Positions 45,006-54,053 of a DNA stretch of 64,000 nucleotides are shown piece by piece. A model generated the notes under the pieces. The model ran no database searches. It was not told the DNA's origin and saw nothing but the letters and a program-made list of their open reading frames with translations. The position numbers were made by a program, and so were the translations under genes. This DNA is from Agarilytica rhodophyticola (GTDB lineage Bacteria; Pseudomonadota; Gammaproteobacteria; Pseudomonadales; Cellvibrionaceae), in contig NZ_CP020038.1 in NCBI RefSeq assembly GCF_002157225.2, positions 2,379,001 through 2,443,000 on the forward strand, in the 5' to 3' direction. Numbering within the stretch: position 1 is the first letter of the stretch; every line of letters starts with the position of its first letter.

Positions 45006-46115
45006 ATGCGAGAAAAAATGAGTCTTGTTCGCTATTTAATTTTTTTTATTTCTAGCCTTATTATCTTTTCGGGCGCTCCATTCTCCAGCGCTGAAAATAC
45101 TCAACATGAAATAAATGTGAATAAGAAAAATATTGATACTATTGCATTTGGCTCATGCGCTAAGGAAGATAGACCTCAACCTATTTGGAATGCGATCTTA
45201 AGAGAAAAACCAGACGTGTTTGTTTTTTTAGGTGATAATATTTATGCCGATACCAAAAAACCACAAGTTATCGAAGAAAAGTATCGTAAGTTTTCCTCCA
45301 TTAAAGGTTTTAAGACATTGAGAGAGAAAACTGAAGTGATCGCCACCTGGGATGATCACGACTACGGACAAAATGATGCTGGAGAAGAGAATCCTATTAA
45401 ACATGAATCGCGAAAAATTATGTTGGATTTTTGGCGCGAACCAAAGGACTCTCCTCGATATACTCAAGAGGGCGGCATTTACACATCCTATTACTTTGGC
45501 GATGAGCAACACCGGGTTCAGATTATCCTTCTTGATCTACGCTGGAACCGGTCACCTATTAATACTGTTAATGCTCTCACTTATGCTTCTCGGAAATTAA
45601 AGGATATGGGGCCATATAGCCCGAGTAATGATGAAAGTGCCACTTTCCTTGGAGAAGAACAATGGCATTGGTTAGAAAAAGAATTACAAAAGCCGGCAAA
45701 GGTTCGGATTCTTGGTAGTAGTTTGCAGCTTTTAGCTGACTTCACTGGGTGGGAAGCTTGGGCAAACTATCCCAAAGACTTAGAACGCTTGTTTACTATT
45801 ATTAAGCGACATCGTGTAGAAGGATTGTTTGTCATTAGTGGCGATACTCACTGGGCGGAATTAAGCCGCTACCAAGAAGGTTTAGATTATCCTTTATATG
45901 ATATGACAGCCAGTGGCTTAACTGAGGAATGGCACGCAGTAAGCCCAAATAAAAATAGAATATCCGCAACTTACGCGAAGGCTAATTTTGGCCTAATTAA
46001 GATTGATTGGTCAGCATCACCAATCACACTTAGCTTAGGTATAAAAGATGTTAATGGTAATTTAGTTGTCGACAAAAAACTATCGCTAAGTGAATTAGCA
46101 CATAAAAAGAATTAA
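45006..46115 (+). CDS. PhoD-like exported metallophosphatase
   Basis: The 369-residue protein has a signal peptide (about 1-30, ending FSSA) and PhoD-like metallophosphatase motifs in order: FGSCAKEDRPQPIW (about 48), FLGDNIYADT (about 77), TWDDHDYGQNDAG (about 115), FLGEEQWHWLEKEL and SGDTHWAEL (about 280). These provide the usual metal ligands. It should cleave phosphate mono- or diesters in the periplasm. The family also contains phospholipase-like members. It lies downstream of a TonB receptor, after a terminator; no Pho-box was identified. Confidence 0.9.
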   Translation: MREKMSLVRYLIFFISSLIIFSGAPFSSAENTQHEINVNKKNIDTIAFGSCAKEDRPQPIWNAILREKPDVFVFLGDNIYADTKKPQVIEEKYRKFSSIKGFKTLREKTEVIATWDDHDYGQNDAGEENPIKHESRKIMLDFWREPKDSPRYTQEGGIYTSYYFGDEQHRVQIILLDLRWNRSPINTVNALTYASRKLKDMGPYSPSNDESATFLGEEQWHWLEKELQKPAKVRILGSSLQLLADFTGWEAWANYPKDLERLFTIIKRHRVEGLFVISGDTHWAELSRYQEGLDYPLYDMTASGLTEEWHAVSPNKNRISATYAKANFGLIKIDWSASPITLSLGIKDVNGNLVVDKKLSLSELAHKKN

Positions 46116-46129
46116 AAATATTTTTCAAG

Positions 46130-46209
46130 AGCCTATGGTACTTGTACTTATATTGAAAGTAGCAATTGAAAGTGTTAGTTGACAGTCTCAATTGAAAGTA
46201 CCATAGGCT
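46130..46209. repeat. 80-nt inverted-repeat element with three internal ATTGAAAGT copies
   Basis: AGCCTATGGTACTT (46130-46143) is matched exactly by AAGTACCATAGGCT (46196-46209). The 52-nt interior has ATTGAAAGT at 46152-46160 and 46165-46173, and a third copy at 46191-46199 overlaps the right arm. The element separates two convergent genes, so it may terminate both, but the arm length and internal repeats are more than a simple terminator needs. Confidence 0.75.
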
Positions 46210-46232
46210 ATGACAGAATATCGTGAATAAAG

Positions 46233-46892
46233 TTATCTTACTCTTCTTACAACAACTTTAGCCACAGCATCTCTCCAGTCGTAGGCCGAGCGAAGTAATT
46301 CTGCTTCACCGTGAATGCCAGCGCTTATATGAACATAACCTTCGCCATCGGCTTCTGAAACGCCTTCACCACCGCAAGCAGGTCCGGGGATACTCGAGCA
46401 AATCTCGTCATTATTCTCGCTGCCTGCATCATAAGCCTTGGCAAAATATGTTCTTGTTCCACGACGTGGTAACTTCGCCGTATTTATTGCAAAAAACGTA
46501 TCATTTGTTGGAATTAACATCGCAGCTAAGCTAATACGTGAACGAGGGTTCCCAGTAATATTAAAAGTAACGGAATTTCCTGGTGTGAGTAATCCTTCTG
46601 TATTCGTTGTGCTATTAACTAAGTCGCTATTATCTAAAACTTCTTTTAGTGGAGCGACATTTCCTGCTTCTGCTAATATCGCAAGTGGTTCACTTGCGGC
46701 GCTACCAAGCTCAAAGAATTGGATTGCAGGAGAATGGGTAGCAGATAGAACCGGTGTAAATGTTTGCCCTTTAGTAATATTAAAAACAGTTACTTCATAT
46801 TCTCTATTATTATAATCGCTGTAGTAATAATCAGCGAAAGATGTACTTGAAAATATCGAGATAAAAATTAACGCTAAAATATTCTTCAACAT
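46233..46892 (-). CDS. Exported spondin-domain protein
   Basis: The 219-residue product has a signal peptide (about 1-20, ending SFAD). The mature part shows the bacterial spondin_N pattern: YEVTVFNITKGQTFTPVL, AIQFFELGSAASEPLAILAEAG, GLLTPGNSVTFNI and LAAMLIPTNDTFFAIN. Two cysteines (EICSS and PACGG) may pair. Spondin-like bacterial proteins are secreted or surface proteins, some calcium-binding and matrix-associated. Its neighbour is a convergent phosphatase gene, with no apparent functional link. Confidence 0.85.
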   Translation of the reverse strand: MLKNILALIFISIFSSTSFADYYYSDYNNREYEVTVFNITKGQTFTPVLSATHSPAIQFFELGSAASEPLAILAEAGNVAPLKEVLDNSDLVNSTTNTEGLLTPGNSVTFNITGNPRSRISLAAMLIPTNDTFFAINTAKLPRRGTRTYFAKAYDAGSENNDEICSSIPGPACGGEGVSEADGEGYVHISAGIHGEAELLRSAYDWRDAVAKVVVRRVR

Positions 46893-47602
46893 AAGTGTAG
46901 CCTCTATATTGTGTTTGATGAGTGTCTTAAATTTTTAAAGCTATAAAGCCATTAAAGATAGGAGTCATTACTTTTGGCTGCTAAAGTTAGTGTTAACAGA
47001 GCGTAAAGAGTAGTTGTATTTAGTCTCGATTAAGTCACGTAAAAATCACACTTTTGTCACATCGATACAGCTTTAAAAAAATAGGCATCTCATTCCTTTC
47101 TTGATTAAATATTTTTTGAAGAATTTTTTTTTGATGTGATGAAACTCTCTTTTTTATCAAGATCAGTTTCTATAAAGCGCTATTAAAAAAGCTTAGTGCT
47201 ATCTATCTAAAAATTAAAAATACTGATGCTGTATATTTATTTTAATTTTCAACACCACTTCTGATAGAAGAGGTTGAAGTGTTTGGATACACATAAAATG
47301 GATTATATCGTACCAGGTGAGAGTGTTTGTTTTTTGATCTGTTTTTTTGATTAAAATATGACCTGATCGTTGAAGCGGTATATTCTATCGATATAATGAA
47401 TGAAGGTCTGATCTAAATATTCGTCAAGTAATAGTGCTTTGTCGCCAAAATCATAATTAACAAAGAATTACAAGATAGACTTTGATAAGGGTAGGGTGTA
47501 TATACCTTACCTAATGCCCGTTACCACGGCAGTAATCACTCCTGCTGGCGAGATTCCTGCGGTGGCAGCTGGCCTCAGATATATCAAGAATTAGGAGTAC
47601 CC
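46893..47602. other. 710-nt intergenic region before the DUF885 gene
   Basis: Most is AT-rich with no recognised gene. The last 90 nt are distinctly more GC-rich and hold a small frame at 47514-47594, listed separately. Confidence 0.5.
47514..47594 (+). CDS. Candidate 26-residue small ORF or coding remnant ahead of the DUF885 gene
   Basis: ATG at 47514 opens a frame reading MPVTTAVITPAGEIPAVAAG and a few further residues, ending at TAG 47592. Its base composition is richer in G and C than the flanks. The stop TAG overlaps TAGGAG, the ribosome binding site of the next gene, so it could be a coupled leader peptide or the tail of a former gene. No Shine-Dalgarno site for it is evident. Confidence 0.25.
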   Translation: MPVTTAVITPAGEIPAVAAGLRYIKN

Positions 47603-49471
47603 ATGTATAAACAATGTATTGTCTTAGCCTTTGCACTTGGCATAGTGGCGTGTGATCAAGCTGAGCAAGCGAAAACAGATATCGGAACATCTGTCACAAT
47701 GGAGAAAAGCCAAGAGCCGAAAGCGATTGCAGAGTCTGAAAGTGCACGACTCAATGCTTGGTTTGATGTTAAATATCAAGAACAGCTGCAGTTTAGTCCC
47801 ATCCAGTTAACCTTCTTAGGGAAGAAGGATTTATATGATGAGATCGACGATCTAACGGAAGCCGCGGAGTTAAAACAACTAGAGTGGAAAAAGCAAACAG
47901 TTGATGAACTCAAGTCTAAATTTGACTACAACAAGTTAGATCCTGAAGCTAAGACTTCATATGATTTGTGGCTTTATCAATACCAACGTCAGAAAGAAGC
48001 GGCGCAATTTATTGGTCAGCCTTATGTTCTCCATCAGATGAATGGCCTGCAAGCCTTTCTACCTCAATTCTTGATTAACTTTCATAAAGTGACTGAAATC
48101 AGTGATATGCAAGCGTATATCAAAAGAATCAGTGCCGTTGCTAATGGCATGAATCAGTTACTGGTAAGAGCTAAACGCTATGCGAAAAATGGTGTGCGAG
48201 CTCCACGTTTTGCTTATGAAGGGGTCATGCAACAAGCTGGTAATGTCATCACAGGTAAACCTTTTGCTAATGGAGATAAAGATTCTCCTCTATGGGCAGA
48301 CGCAAACTCTAAAATAGATAGCTTGTTAAATGACAAAAAAATAGACGAAGCTCAAGCAAAACAACTAAAAGAAGATGTTAAACAAGCGTTGCTAAATGAC
48401 TTTTTACCTTCCTACCAGGCTGTAGTTGAATGGTATAAATCTGATATTGCCAATACAGATGAAATTGCTACAGGGGTTAGCAAGCGTAAAGGTGGGTTAG
48501 ATTTCTATAACAATCGCTTAAAGGCGTCTACCACGACAGATTTAACCGCTGAAGAAATTCATCAAATTGGTATTAAAGAAGTGGATAGGTTGACTGCTGA
48601 AATGGAAGCCATAAAAACGAAAACCGGCTTCAAAGGTTCCTTAAAAGATTTTTTTGGTTTTATAAAAAAAGATGACCAGTTCTACTACCCTAACACTGAT
48701 GATGGCCGCCTAGGTTATATTAAAGATACAGAAGTTTTCTTAGGTTATATTAATGAGAAGTTGCCTGAGTATTTCGGAATACTTCCTAAAGCTGATCTTG
48801 TTGTAAAAAGGGTCGAAGCTTTCCGCGAGCAAGATGGTGCAGCTCAACATTATTTTCCCGGTACTCCTGACGGTTCCAGACCTGGTATTTACTATGCCCA
48901 CTTATCCGATATGCGGTCGATGCCCAAAAATGAAATGGAAGCTATCGCCTATCACGAAGGCAACCCTGGTCATCATATGCAAATATCTATTGCCCAAGAG
49001 CTACAATCTGTTCCTGAATTTCGTAAGCAAGCCCGGTTTACTGCGTATTCTGAAGGTTGGGCGCTATATTCTGAGCTATTAGCAAAAGAAATGGGAGCCT
49101 ATAAAAATGACTACAATGATTTTGGCCGCCTGATTACAGAAATTTGGCGGGCTGTACGCCTTGTAGTAGATACCGGCTTGCATGCCAAAGGTTGGACCGA
49201 AGCGCAAGCCATCGAGTACTTCAAAGATAAAGCGCCGATAGCAGAAGGCGCGGTTGTTTCTGAAGTTCAACGTTATCTGGTGATTCCCGGTCAGGCAACT
49301 TCATATAAAATTGGTATGATTAAAATTCTGGAATTAAGAGAAAAAGCGAAAAAAGCTTTGGGCGAAAAGTTTGATATTCGCAAGTTTCACGATGTTATAT
49401 TAGGTGGCGGTGCCGTGCCTCTTAATATATTAGAACGTCGTGTTGACGAGTGGATCGCAAGTATTAAATAA
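47603..49471 (+). CDS. DUF885-family lipoprotein, putative metallopeptidase
   Basis: The 622-residue product starts at ATG 47603 after TAGGAG. It has a signal with lipobox IVAC (Cys17), and a long helical DUF885 domain. Near residue 450 is the HExxxH-like zinc motif AYHEGNPGHHMQ, followed by FTAYSEGWALYSELLAKEMG, with a glutamate positioned as third ligand; such proteins resemble thermolysin-like and M32-like carboxypeptidases. It would act on peptides in the periplasm or outer envelope. No operon partners; a hairpin follows the stop. Confidence 0.88.
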   Translation: MYKQCIVLAFALGIVACDQAEQAKTDIGTSVTMEKSQEPKAIAESESARLNAWFDVKYQEQLQFSPIQLTFLGKKDLYDEIDDLTEAAELKQLEWKKQTVDELKSKFDYNKLDPEAKTSYDLWLYQYQRQKEAAQFIGQPYVLHQMNGLQAFLPQFLINFHKVTEISDMQAYIKRISAVANGMNQLLVRAKRYAKNGVRAPRFAYEGVMQQAGNVITGKPFANGDKDSPLWADANSKIDSLLNDKKIDEAQAKQLKEDVKQALLNDFLPSYQAVVEWYKSDIANTDEIATGVSKRKGGLDFYNNRLKASTTTDLTAEEIHQIGIKEVDRLTAEMEAIKTKTGFKGSLKDFFGFIKKDDQFYYPNTDDGRLGYIKDTEVFLGYINEKLPEYFGILPKADLVVKRVEAFREQDGAAQHYFPGTPDGSRPGIYYAHLSDMRSMPKNEMEAIAYHEGNPGHHMQISIAQELQSVPEFRKQARFTAYSEGWALYSELLAKEMGAYKNDYNDFGRLITEIWRAVRLVVDTGLHAKGWTEAQAIEYFKDKAPIAEGAVVSEVQRYLVIPGQATSYKIGMIKILELREKAKKALGEKFDIRKFHDVILGGGAVPLNILERRVDEWIASIK

Positions 49472-49488
49472 ACCCATGCCTGATAATT

Positions 49489-49518
49489 TGACGGGTGGCT
49501 TGGTGATGCTTCCCGTCA
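49489..49518 (+). terminator. Hairpin after the DUF885 gene
   Basis: TGACGGG (49489-49495) and CCCGTCA (49512-49518) pair around a 16-nt loop, with weaker extension in flanking AT sequence. A moderate terminator candidate between convergent genes. Confidence 0.5.
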
Positions 49519-49558
49519 GATTATTATCCATCAATAAAGTCTTAAGTTTCAGCTGATT

Positions 49559-50368
49559 CTAGTTATTTAAAACTTTCTCCATCTCCAACCAAAAATAGCT
49601 ATCATCAACAATGCTATTGTGGTTGCTGCCTTCAACCGTAATAAGCTTTGCTCTATCACCAATTAATCTTTTAAGATCTAATGCATCTTGATAGGGAATC
49701 ACCCTGTCCTTTGTCCCGTGAAATATGTAAATGGGCTTGGCAAGATTAAGGGCAAATTGATCGGTCGCAAGAGGGTACCTCAATAGCATGGATACAGGCA
49801 CGAGAGGATATTTCTGTTGCGCGAGTCTACTCATACTATAATAAGGTGTAACCAGAATAAGCTCGTGCTGTTGCACTTGGGACGCAAGGTATGCGGCAAC
49901 GCCAGTGCCGATTGAACGGCCGTATATTATAATATCGTCAGTACCATTAGCGGGCCAGTAGTCCTCAACGTAACGATAAAACAATTTAGCGTCTTCATAG
50001 AGCGCTTTTTCACTTAAGCTACCACTACTTTTACCGTAAGAGCGATAATCAGGGATAACAACATCATACCCTCTTTCCACAAAGCCCGCTGCCTCAAAGC
50101 CAATCGTATCCAAAGCTCCTGCATTGCCATGGAAGTATAAAATAATGCCTTTGGGGGTTTCTGCCTTAAAGTGAAGCCCGTGAAGCCGTTCGCCATCGGG
50201 TGTATCGAGCACAATTTCTACGAATTCCTCTCTAAAGGTAAAAACATAGTCATTTGTGAGCTTTTTGGGTAAAAATAGCAAAGCTTCTTGGTTGTTATAT
50301 AGCCAAGCGCAAATACCTGCATAGGCGAGAAAGACCAGCGTAATACTGTAGTAGAAGAGACGTTGCAT
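49559..50368 (-). CDS. Membrane-anchored alpha/beta hydrolase
   Basis: The 269-residue protein has one N-terminal hydrophobic segment (about 6-24), probably an anchor. The alpha/beta-hydrolase fold shows HGNAGAL for the oxyanion hole (about 80), PDYRSYGKSSG, the nucleophile serine in YGRSIGTG (about 150), the acid in HGTKDRVIP and the histidine in GSNHNSI. The best match is the BEM46/ABHD13-type hydrolase group, thought to act on acyl or peptide substrates. Substrate unknown. Start ATG at 50368 agrees with the anchor. Confidence 0.85.
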   Translation of the reverse strand: MQRLFYYSITLVFLAYAGICAWLYNNQEALLFLPKKLTNDYVFTFREEFVEIVLDTPDGERLHGLHFKAETPKGIILYFHGNAGALDTIGFEAAGFVERGYDVVIPDYRSYGKSSGSLSEKALYEDAKLFYRYVEDYWPANGTDDIIIYGRSIGTGVAAYLASQVQQHELILVTPYYSMSRLAQQKYPLVPVSMLLRYPLATDQFALNLAKPIYIFHGTKDRVIPYQDALDLKRLIGDRAKLITVEGSNHNSIVDDSYFWLEMEKVLNN

Positions 50369-50533
50369 AGTGTATCTTACTTGTGGTTAAGAAATGTTCT
50401 AAAAATTAGATATTATAGCGCTAATAGCTGAGTTTTATGGCCTTGATTCTTTAGTACGGTTATAGAGCCTAGGGGTGCTTTGGCTTTGTCGGTATAAACT
50501 AAATACTTAAATTTAAAATTTATTGCGAAGATG

Positions 50534-50560
50534 TGTCGATTTCAGTTTTCCTTATTCGTC
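50534..50560 (+). promoter_or_regulatory. Candidate ECF-type promoter upstream of the DGPF/ECF42 genes
   Basis: TGTCGA (50534-50539) and CGTC (50557-50560) are 17 nt apart and 80 nt before the DGPF-protein ATG. TGTC...CGTC-type elements are characteristic of ECF41/ECF42 sigma factors, so the sigma factor encoded downstream likely controls its own operon. A hairpin GGCCTG-TTAG-CAGGCC (50605-50620) follows in the leader, just ahead of AGGAGA. Confidence 0.6.
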
Positions 50561-50640
50561 ATCATGATAGAAGGCGAGTAGAGAGCTTTCATTCAAAGAC
50601 TTAAGGCCTGTTAGCAGGCCCTGATAATAGGAGAATAGAT

Positions 50641-50991
50641 ATGCAATATATGTTACTGATTTACTCTGCAGAGTCACAAGAGCCGATACCAGAAACGCCT
50701 GAGTTTGGTGAATACATCCAAGCCTATAGGGATTTTACCCAAGAAGTTAAGGATAAGGGGGTTTTTGTCGCCGGCGATGCGCTGCAGAATGTGAGTACAG
50801 CGACCACTGTTAGAGTTCGAGAGGATGGTATTCAAACCACTGATGGGCCGTTCGCAGAAACCAAGGAAACACTGGGGGGGTATTATCTTTTAGATTGCAA
50901 AGATCTGGATGAGGCTATGTTATGGGCGGCAAAAATACCAACTGCCAAGCATGGATCCATTGAAATAAGGCCAGTGCAAATTTATGGCTAG
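50641..50991 (+). CDS. YCII-related (DGPF) domain protein
   Basis: A single-domain 116-residue protein. The hallmark appears as YMLLIYSAE at the N-terminus, TTDGPFAETKE (the DGPF motif, about 79) and LGGYYLLDC, then RPVQIYG at the end. DGPF proteins form dimeric alpha/beta barrels; the activity is unknown. They are the standard partners of ECF42 sigma factors. The gene overlaps the sigma factor gene by 8 nt and is preceded by AGGAGA. Confidence 0.93.
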   Translation: MQYMLLIYSAESQEPIPETPEFGEYIQAYRDFTQEVKDKGVFVAGDALQNVSTATTVRVREDGIQTTDGPFAETKETLGGYYLLDCKDLDEAMLWAAKIPTAKHGSIEIRPVQIYG

Positions 50992-52240
50992 CTGTGTTGA
51001 AACTGCTATTGCAGAGGCGAGCCGCGAGCACTGGGCTCGCCTCTATGCCATTTTGATATCGCAATTTAAAGACTTCGAGCTGGCAGAAGATGCTTTACAG
51101 GAGGCATTTGTTACAGCTCTATCCCATTGGTCCGCAAATAGTATCCCGACTAATAGGGCCGGCTGGCTGTTGCAAGTTGCAAAAAATAAAGCTATCGATA
51201 CGATACGTAAAAACCAGAATTACCATGAAAAGGTATCAAACTTAGGTGAAGATGAAACAAATGATCAAAATATTGAGTCGCTCGCGAGTGATCTCAATGT
51301 TGAGCAATTCCCGGATGAGCGACTTAAGCTTATCTTTACTTGTTGTCACCCAGCATTGTCTGAGCAAGCTCAGGTAGCCTTAACATTAAGAACGGTTGGT
51401 GGATTGACAACGCCTCAAATCGCTCGAGCATTTTTGTTACCCGATACAACACTGGCCCAACGTATTGTTAGAGCCAAGAGAAAAATTAAAAGCGCCAAGA
51501 TACCTTTTAAAGTACCAGATAAAAAAGACTTACAAGCACGTTTACATACGGTTTTGAATGTTATTTATTTAATTTTTAATGAAGGGTATTACTGTTCATC
51601 TGGCGATAAACTACTAGAGAGTCAATTGACAGACGAGGCTATCTACTTATGTAAGATACTGAGTGTATTAATCGATGAGCCTGAGGTGAGTGGTCTACTT
51701 GCTTTAATGTTATTTCATGATGCACGCAAGAATGCACGTGTGAGTCAAAACAATGAATATCTCGGATTGGAAGAGCAAGATCGAAAGCTTTGGGATCAAG
51801 AAAAAATTACATTTGCAGATACTTTGTTAAAAAATGCGCTTAAGCAGGGACAGCTGGGTATCTATCAGATTCAAGCAGCAATTAGCGGCATTCATGCTAA
51901 AGCTCCAAGTTTTAAACAAACCCATTGGCAGGAAATTTTATTATTGTACCAACGCCTCTATCATCTTAAGCCATGTGCAGTAGTAAAGTTAAATAGTTTG
52001 GTGGCGCTTTCCTATGTTCATGGGGCAGATCTTGCCTTACATAAACTAATGGCCCTAAATCATGATAAAAAACTTGATAACTATCAGCCTTTTTATGCAA
52101 CAAAAGCCGATTTTTGTAGACGGCTAAAAAAGTTTGATGAAGCCAAGGGGTGTTACGAAAAAGCTATAAAACTAAGTGCTAACGAGGTAGAACGCTGCTA
52201 CCTCGAAAAAAGATTGAAGCAACTGAATATACAGCAATAA
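50984..52240 (+). CDS. ECF42-type RNA polymerase sigma factor with C-terminal TPR-like extension
   Basis: The 418-residue protein has sigma-70 region 2 (about 10-80, with AEDALQEAFVTALSHW and GWLLQVAKNKAIDTIR), region 4 (about 110-170, with TPQIARAFLLPDTTLAQRIVRAKRKI), and a long C-terminal extension (about 185-418) rich in TPR-like helices, containing NEGYYCSSGDKLL and the end YEKAIKLSANEVERCYLEKRL. This layout and the DGPF gene place it in ECF42, which has no anti-sigma factor and is thought to be controlled through the extension. The signal is unknown. Confidence 0.93.
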   Translation: MASCVETAIAEASREHWARLYAILISQFKDFELAEDALQEAFVTALSHWSANSIPTNRAGWLLQVAKNKAIDTIRKNQNYHEKVSNLGEDETNDQNIESLASDLNVEQFPDERLKLIFTCCHPALSEQAQVALTLRTVGGLTTPQIARAFLLPDTTLAQRIVRAKRKIKSAKIPFKVPDKKDLQARLHTVLNVIYLIFNEGYYCSSGDKLLESQLTDEAIYLCKILSVLIDEPEVSGLLALMLFHDARKNARVSQNNEYLGLEEQDRKLWDQEKITFADTLLKNALKQGQLGIYQIQAAISGIHAKAPSFKQTHWQEILLLYQRLYHLKPCAVVKLNSLVALSYVHGADLALHKLMALNHDKKLDNYQPFYATKADFCRRLKKFDEAKGCYEKAIKLSANEVERCYLEKRLKQLNIQQ

Positions 52241-52284
52241 TTGTTAGTGCTGCCATATCTTAATACATTGCTCTGTTTTAAAAA

Positions 52285-52947
52285 TCAAAATCTAAAACTA
52301 ACACCTAGCTTGTAATTGTCTATTCCAAGACCATTGTACTTTGGCTTGATGTATTCATACTCAGTGAACACTCCTATCGTATCGGTTAAATAATAACGAC
52401 CGCCAAAAGTAATTTCGTCAAAGTTTGAACTTATACCTCTGTCAATACCTAGGTCGTTGAATGAATAAGAGGTATAAAACTCGGTATTGTCTGTTAGCAT
52501 GGTTCTTATCCCTGCAGTTGCACTAAGACCTCGCTCGTCATATGATCTCTCTCCTTCAGAAATATTAAGTCTAGATGCGATATTAGAAGAAATATAAAAC
52601 ACATCTCTATAGTGCTCATAATCCGTTTCTAAGTAAAAAACGGTGTTTTCACCAATCGGAAATTTTACTCCTAATCCGAAAGAACGTTCCTCTTGTGTCA
52701 GATCAAAATTAGTCGTTGAACCATTAAGTTGGAATGGGTCGTATATTTTCTCATAGTGGGCGTCAATATAAAGGTAGCTTGATAGTTCATAGCTTCCTCT
52801 TAAAATAAATCCATGCCCAGGTTCTAAACCTGTTCTATCCAGTCCACTATAACCACCTTCCATATAAGTAAACGAGGGCTGTTCAGCCTCTGAGTATAAT
52901 ATAAATATGGGATTTAAAAGAAATACAGTAAGCAATAATTTTTTCAC
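52285..52947 (-). CDS. Small outer-membrane beta-barrel protein (tandem paralogue 1)
   Basis: The GTG at 52947 has GAGGA ahead and begins a signal peptide (KKLLLTVFLLNPIFILYSEA), so I prefer it to an upstream ATG at 52989. The 220-residue barrel has eight or so strands, beginning AEQPSFTYMEGGYSGLD, with GSYELSSYLYIDAHYEKI and the C-terminal NYKLGVSFRF, an outer-membrane insertion signal ending in Phe. It resembles the neighbouring gene and Ax21-like small barrels. Function unknown. The gene lies in an AT-rich stretch downstream of, and convergent with, the ECF42 gene. Confidence 0.8.
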   Translation of the reverse strand: MKKLLLTVFLLNPIFILYSEAEQPSFTYMEGGYSGLDRTGLEPGHGFILRGSYELSSYLYIDAHYEKIYDPFQLNGSTTNFDLTQEERSFGLGVKFPIGENTVFYLETDYEHYRDVFYISSNIASRLNISEGERSYDERGLSATAGIRTMLTDNTEFYTSYSFNDLGIDRGISSNFDEITFGGRYYLTDTIGVFTEYEYIKPKYNGLGIDNYKLGVSFRF

Positions 52948-53175
52948 AAACAGTCCTCGAGTTAATATTATTAGCGTCGCTAAGCTCAACGCTTAGTGGC
53001 GCTAATAATCTATAACTGTTTTTATTAACCGAATCTGAATGTTTTTTTTAAGGCTTACAATGTATCTAAAATGTAACGTGTTTTGTTAGTCTCTGTTACA
53101 TTTTTCTTATAAGTAAAATAAAACACACACATCCTTGTGTTTAAAGTGACGTAACGAAAATGTATTTAGGTGAAT

Positions 53176-53760
53176 TTAAAACTTATAAGTGACCCCTAAG
53201 TTATAAGTGTCAGTCTCAAAGTCATCACGTTGATATTCTGCGAACAAGCCTAAATTGTCAGTGAGATATTGACGTCCACCAAAGGTTATTTCTGTGGATG
53301 CAGAAAATATATCTCTATGTGATAACTCACTGTAGATTTCGGTCGAACTAGTAAGCATTGCTCTCACACCCATAGACAACTCATAGCCATCTTCGGATTC
53401 ATCAAAGTCAGGTCGTCCTGTATTGCTGCTTGAGGAGGTTTCAAGATCTATATACTCAGCTTCTAAATAAAAAGAAGCGGTATCACTTACTGGTATAATC
53501 ACACCTAAACCAATTGTTGCAATATCAAGGTCAGTATCAGTTTCTATTCCAAGATCCGATAACTCATCATTGAGCGCTGAATAGGAGCCACTTAAGTAAA
53601 TATTATCAATGAATTCGTAGCTTCCTCTAACAAGAAATCCGTCAAAGTCATCAATACTGGTATAACCTCCTTCAACATAGTTAAATGATGGCTGTTCTGC
53701 CTGAACATAACCTGAACCGATTGTTGCAAGTAAAGTAAGGGAGGCTAGTGTCTTTTTCAT
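53176..53760 (-). CDS. Small outer-membrane beta-barrel protein (tandem paralogue 2)
   Basis: The 194-residue product has a signal peptide (about 1-21, ending VQAE). The mature part begins QPSFNYVEGGYTSID, as in the neighbour, and has GFLVRGSYEFIDNIYLSG, EISFYLEAEYID-like strands, and ends YNLGVTYKF. It shares start, strand pattern and C-terminal motif with the 52285-52947 gene, showing a tandem duplication with about 230 nt of separate promoter DNA between. Ax21/OmpA-like small barrels are the nearest kin I can name. The function is unknown. Confidence 0.82.
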   Translation of the reverse strand: MKKTLASLTLLATIGSGYVQAEQPSFNYVEGGYTSIDDFDGFLVRGSYEFIDNIYLSGSYSALNDELSDLGIETDTDLDIATIGLGVIIPVSDTASFYLEAEYIDLETSSSSNTGRPDFDESEDGYELSMGVRAMLTSSTEIYSELSHRDIFSASTEITFGGRQYLTDNLGLFAEYQRDDFETDTYNLGVTYKF

Positions 53761-54053
53761 AAGTGTTTTCCTATTGTCTGTATCTAAATCATAAGCGAGG
53801 GCACGATTTTCCTTCTCGCCGCTTGATTGACATAATAGGTTTTCGTTACTGAATCAAAGCTGAATGCTTAATTTTATGAAGAAGTATTAATGTTGTTAAT
53901 AAAAGGAAGGTTAGTGATGTATGAAATACGAACAATACATTGTTAAGATATTTGTCAAAAGGCTAAGAGTAAATATATGTCTTTGCTTAATTATCGATGA
54001 TACTTAGTATTAAACAAAGACTATATTATGATATCCAGGAAAGGGGGTTATCT

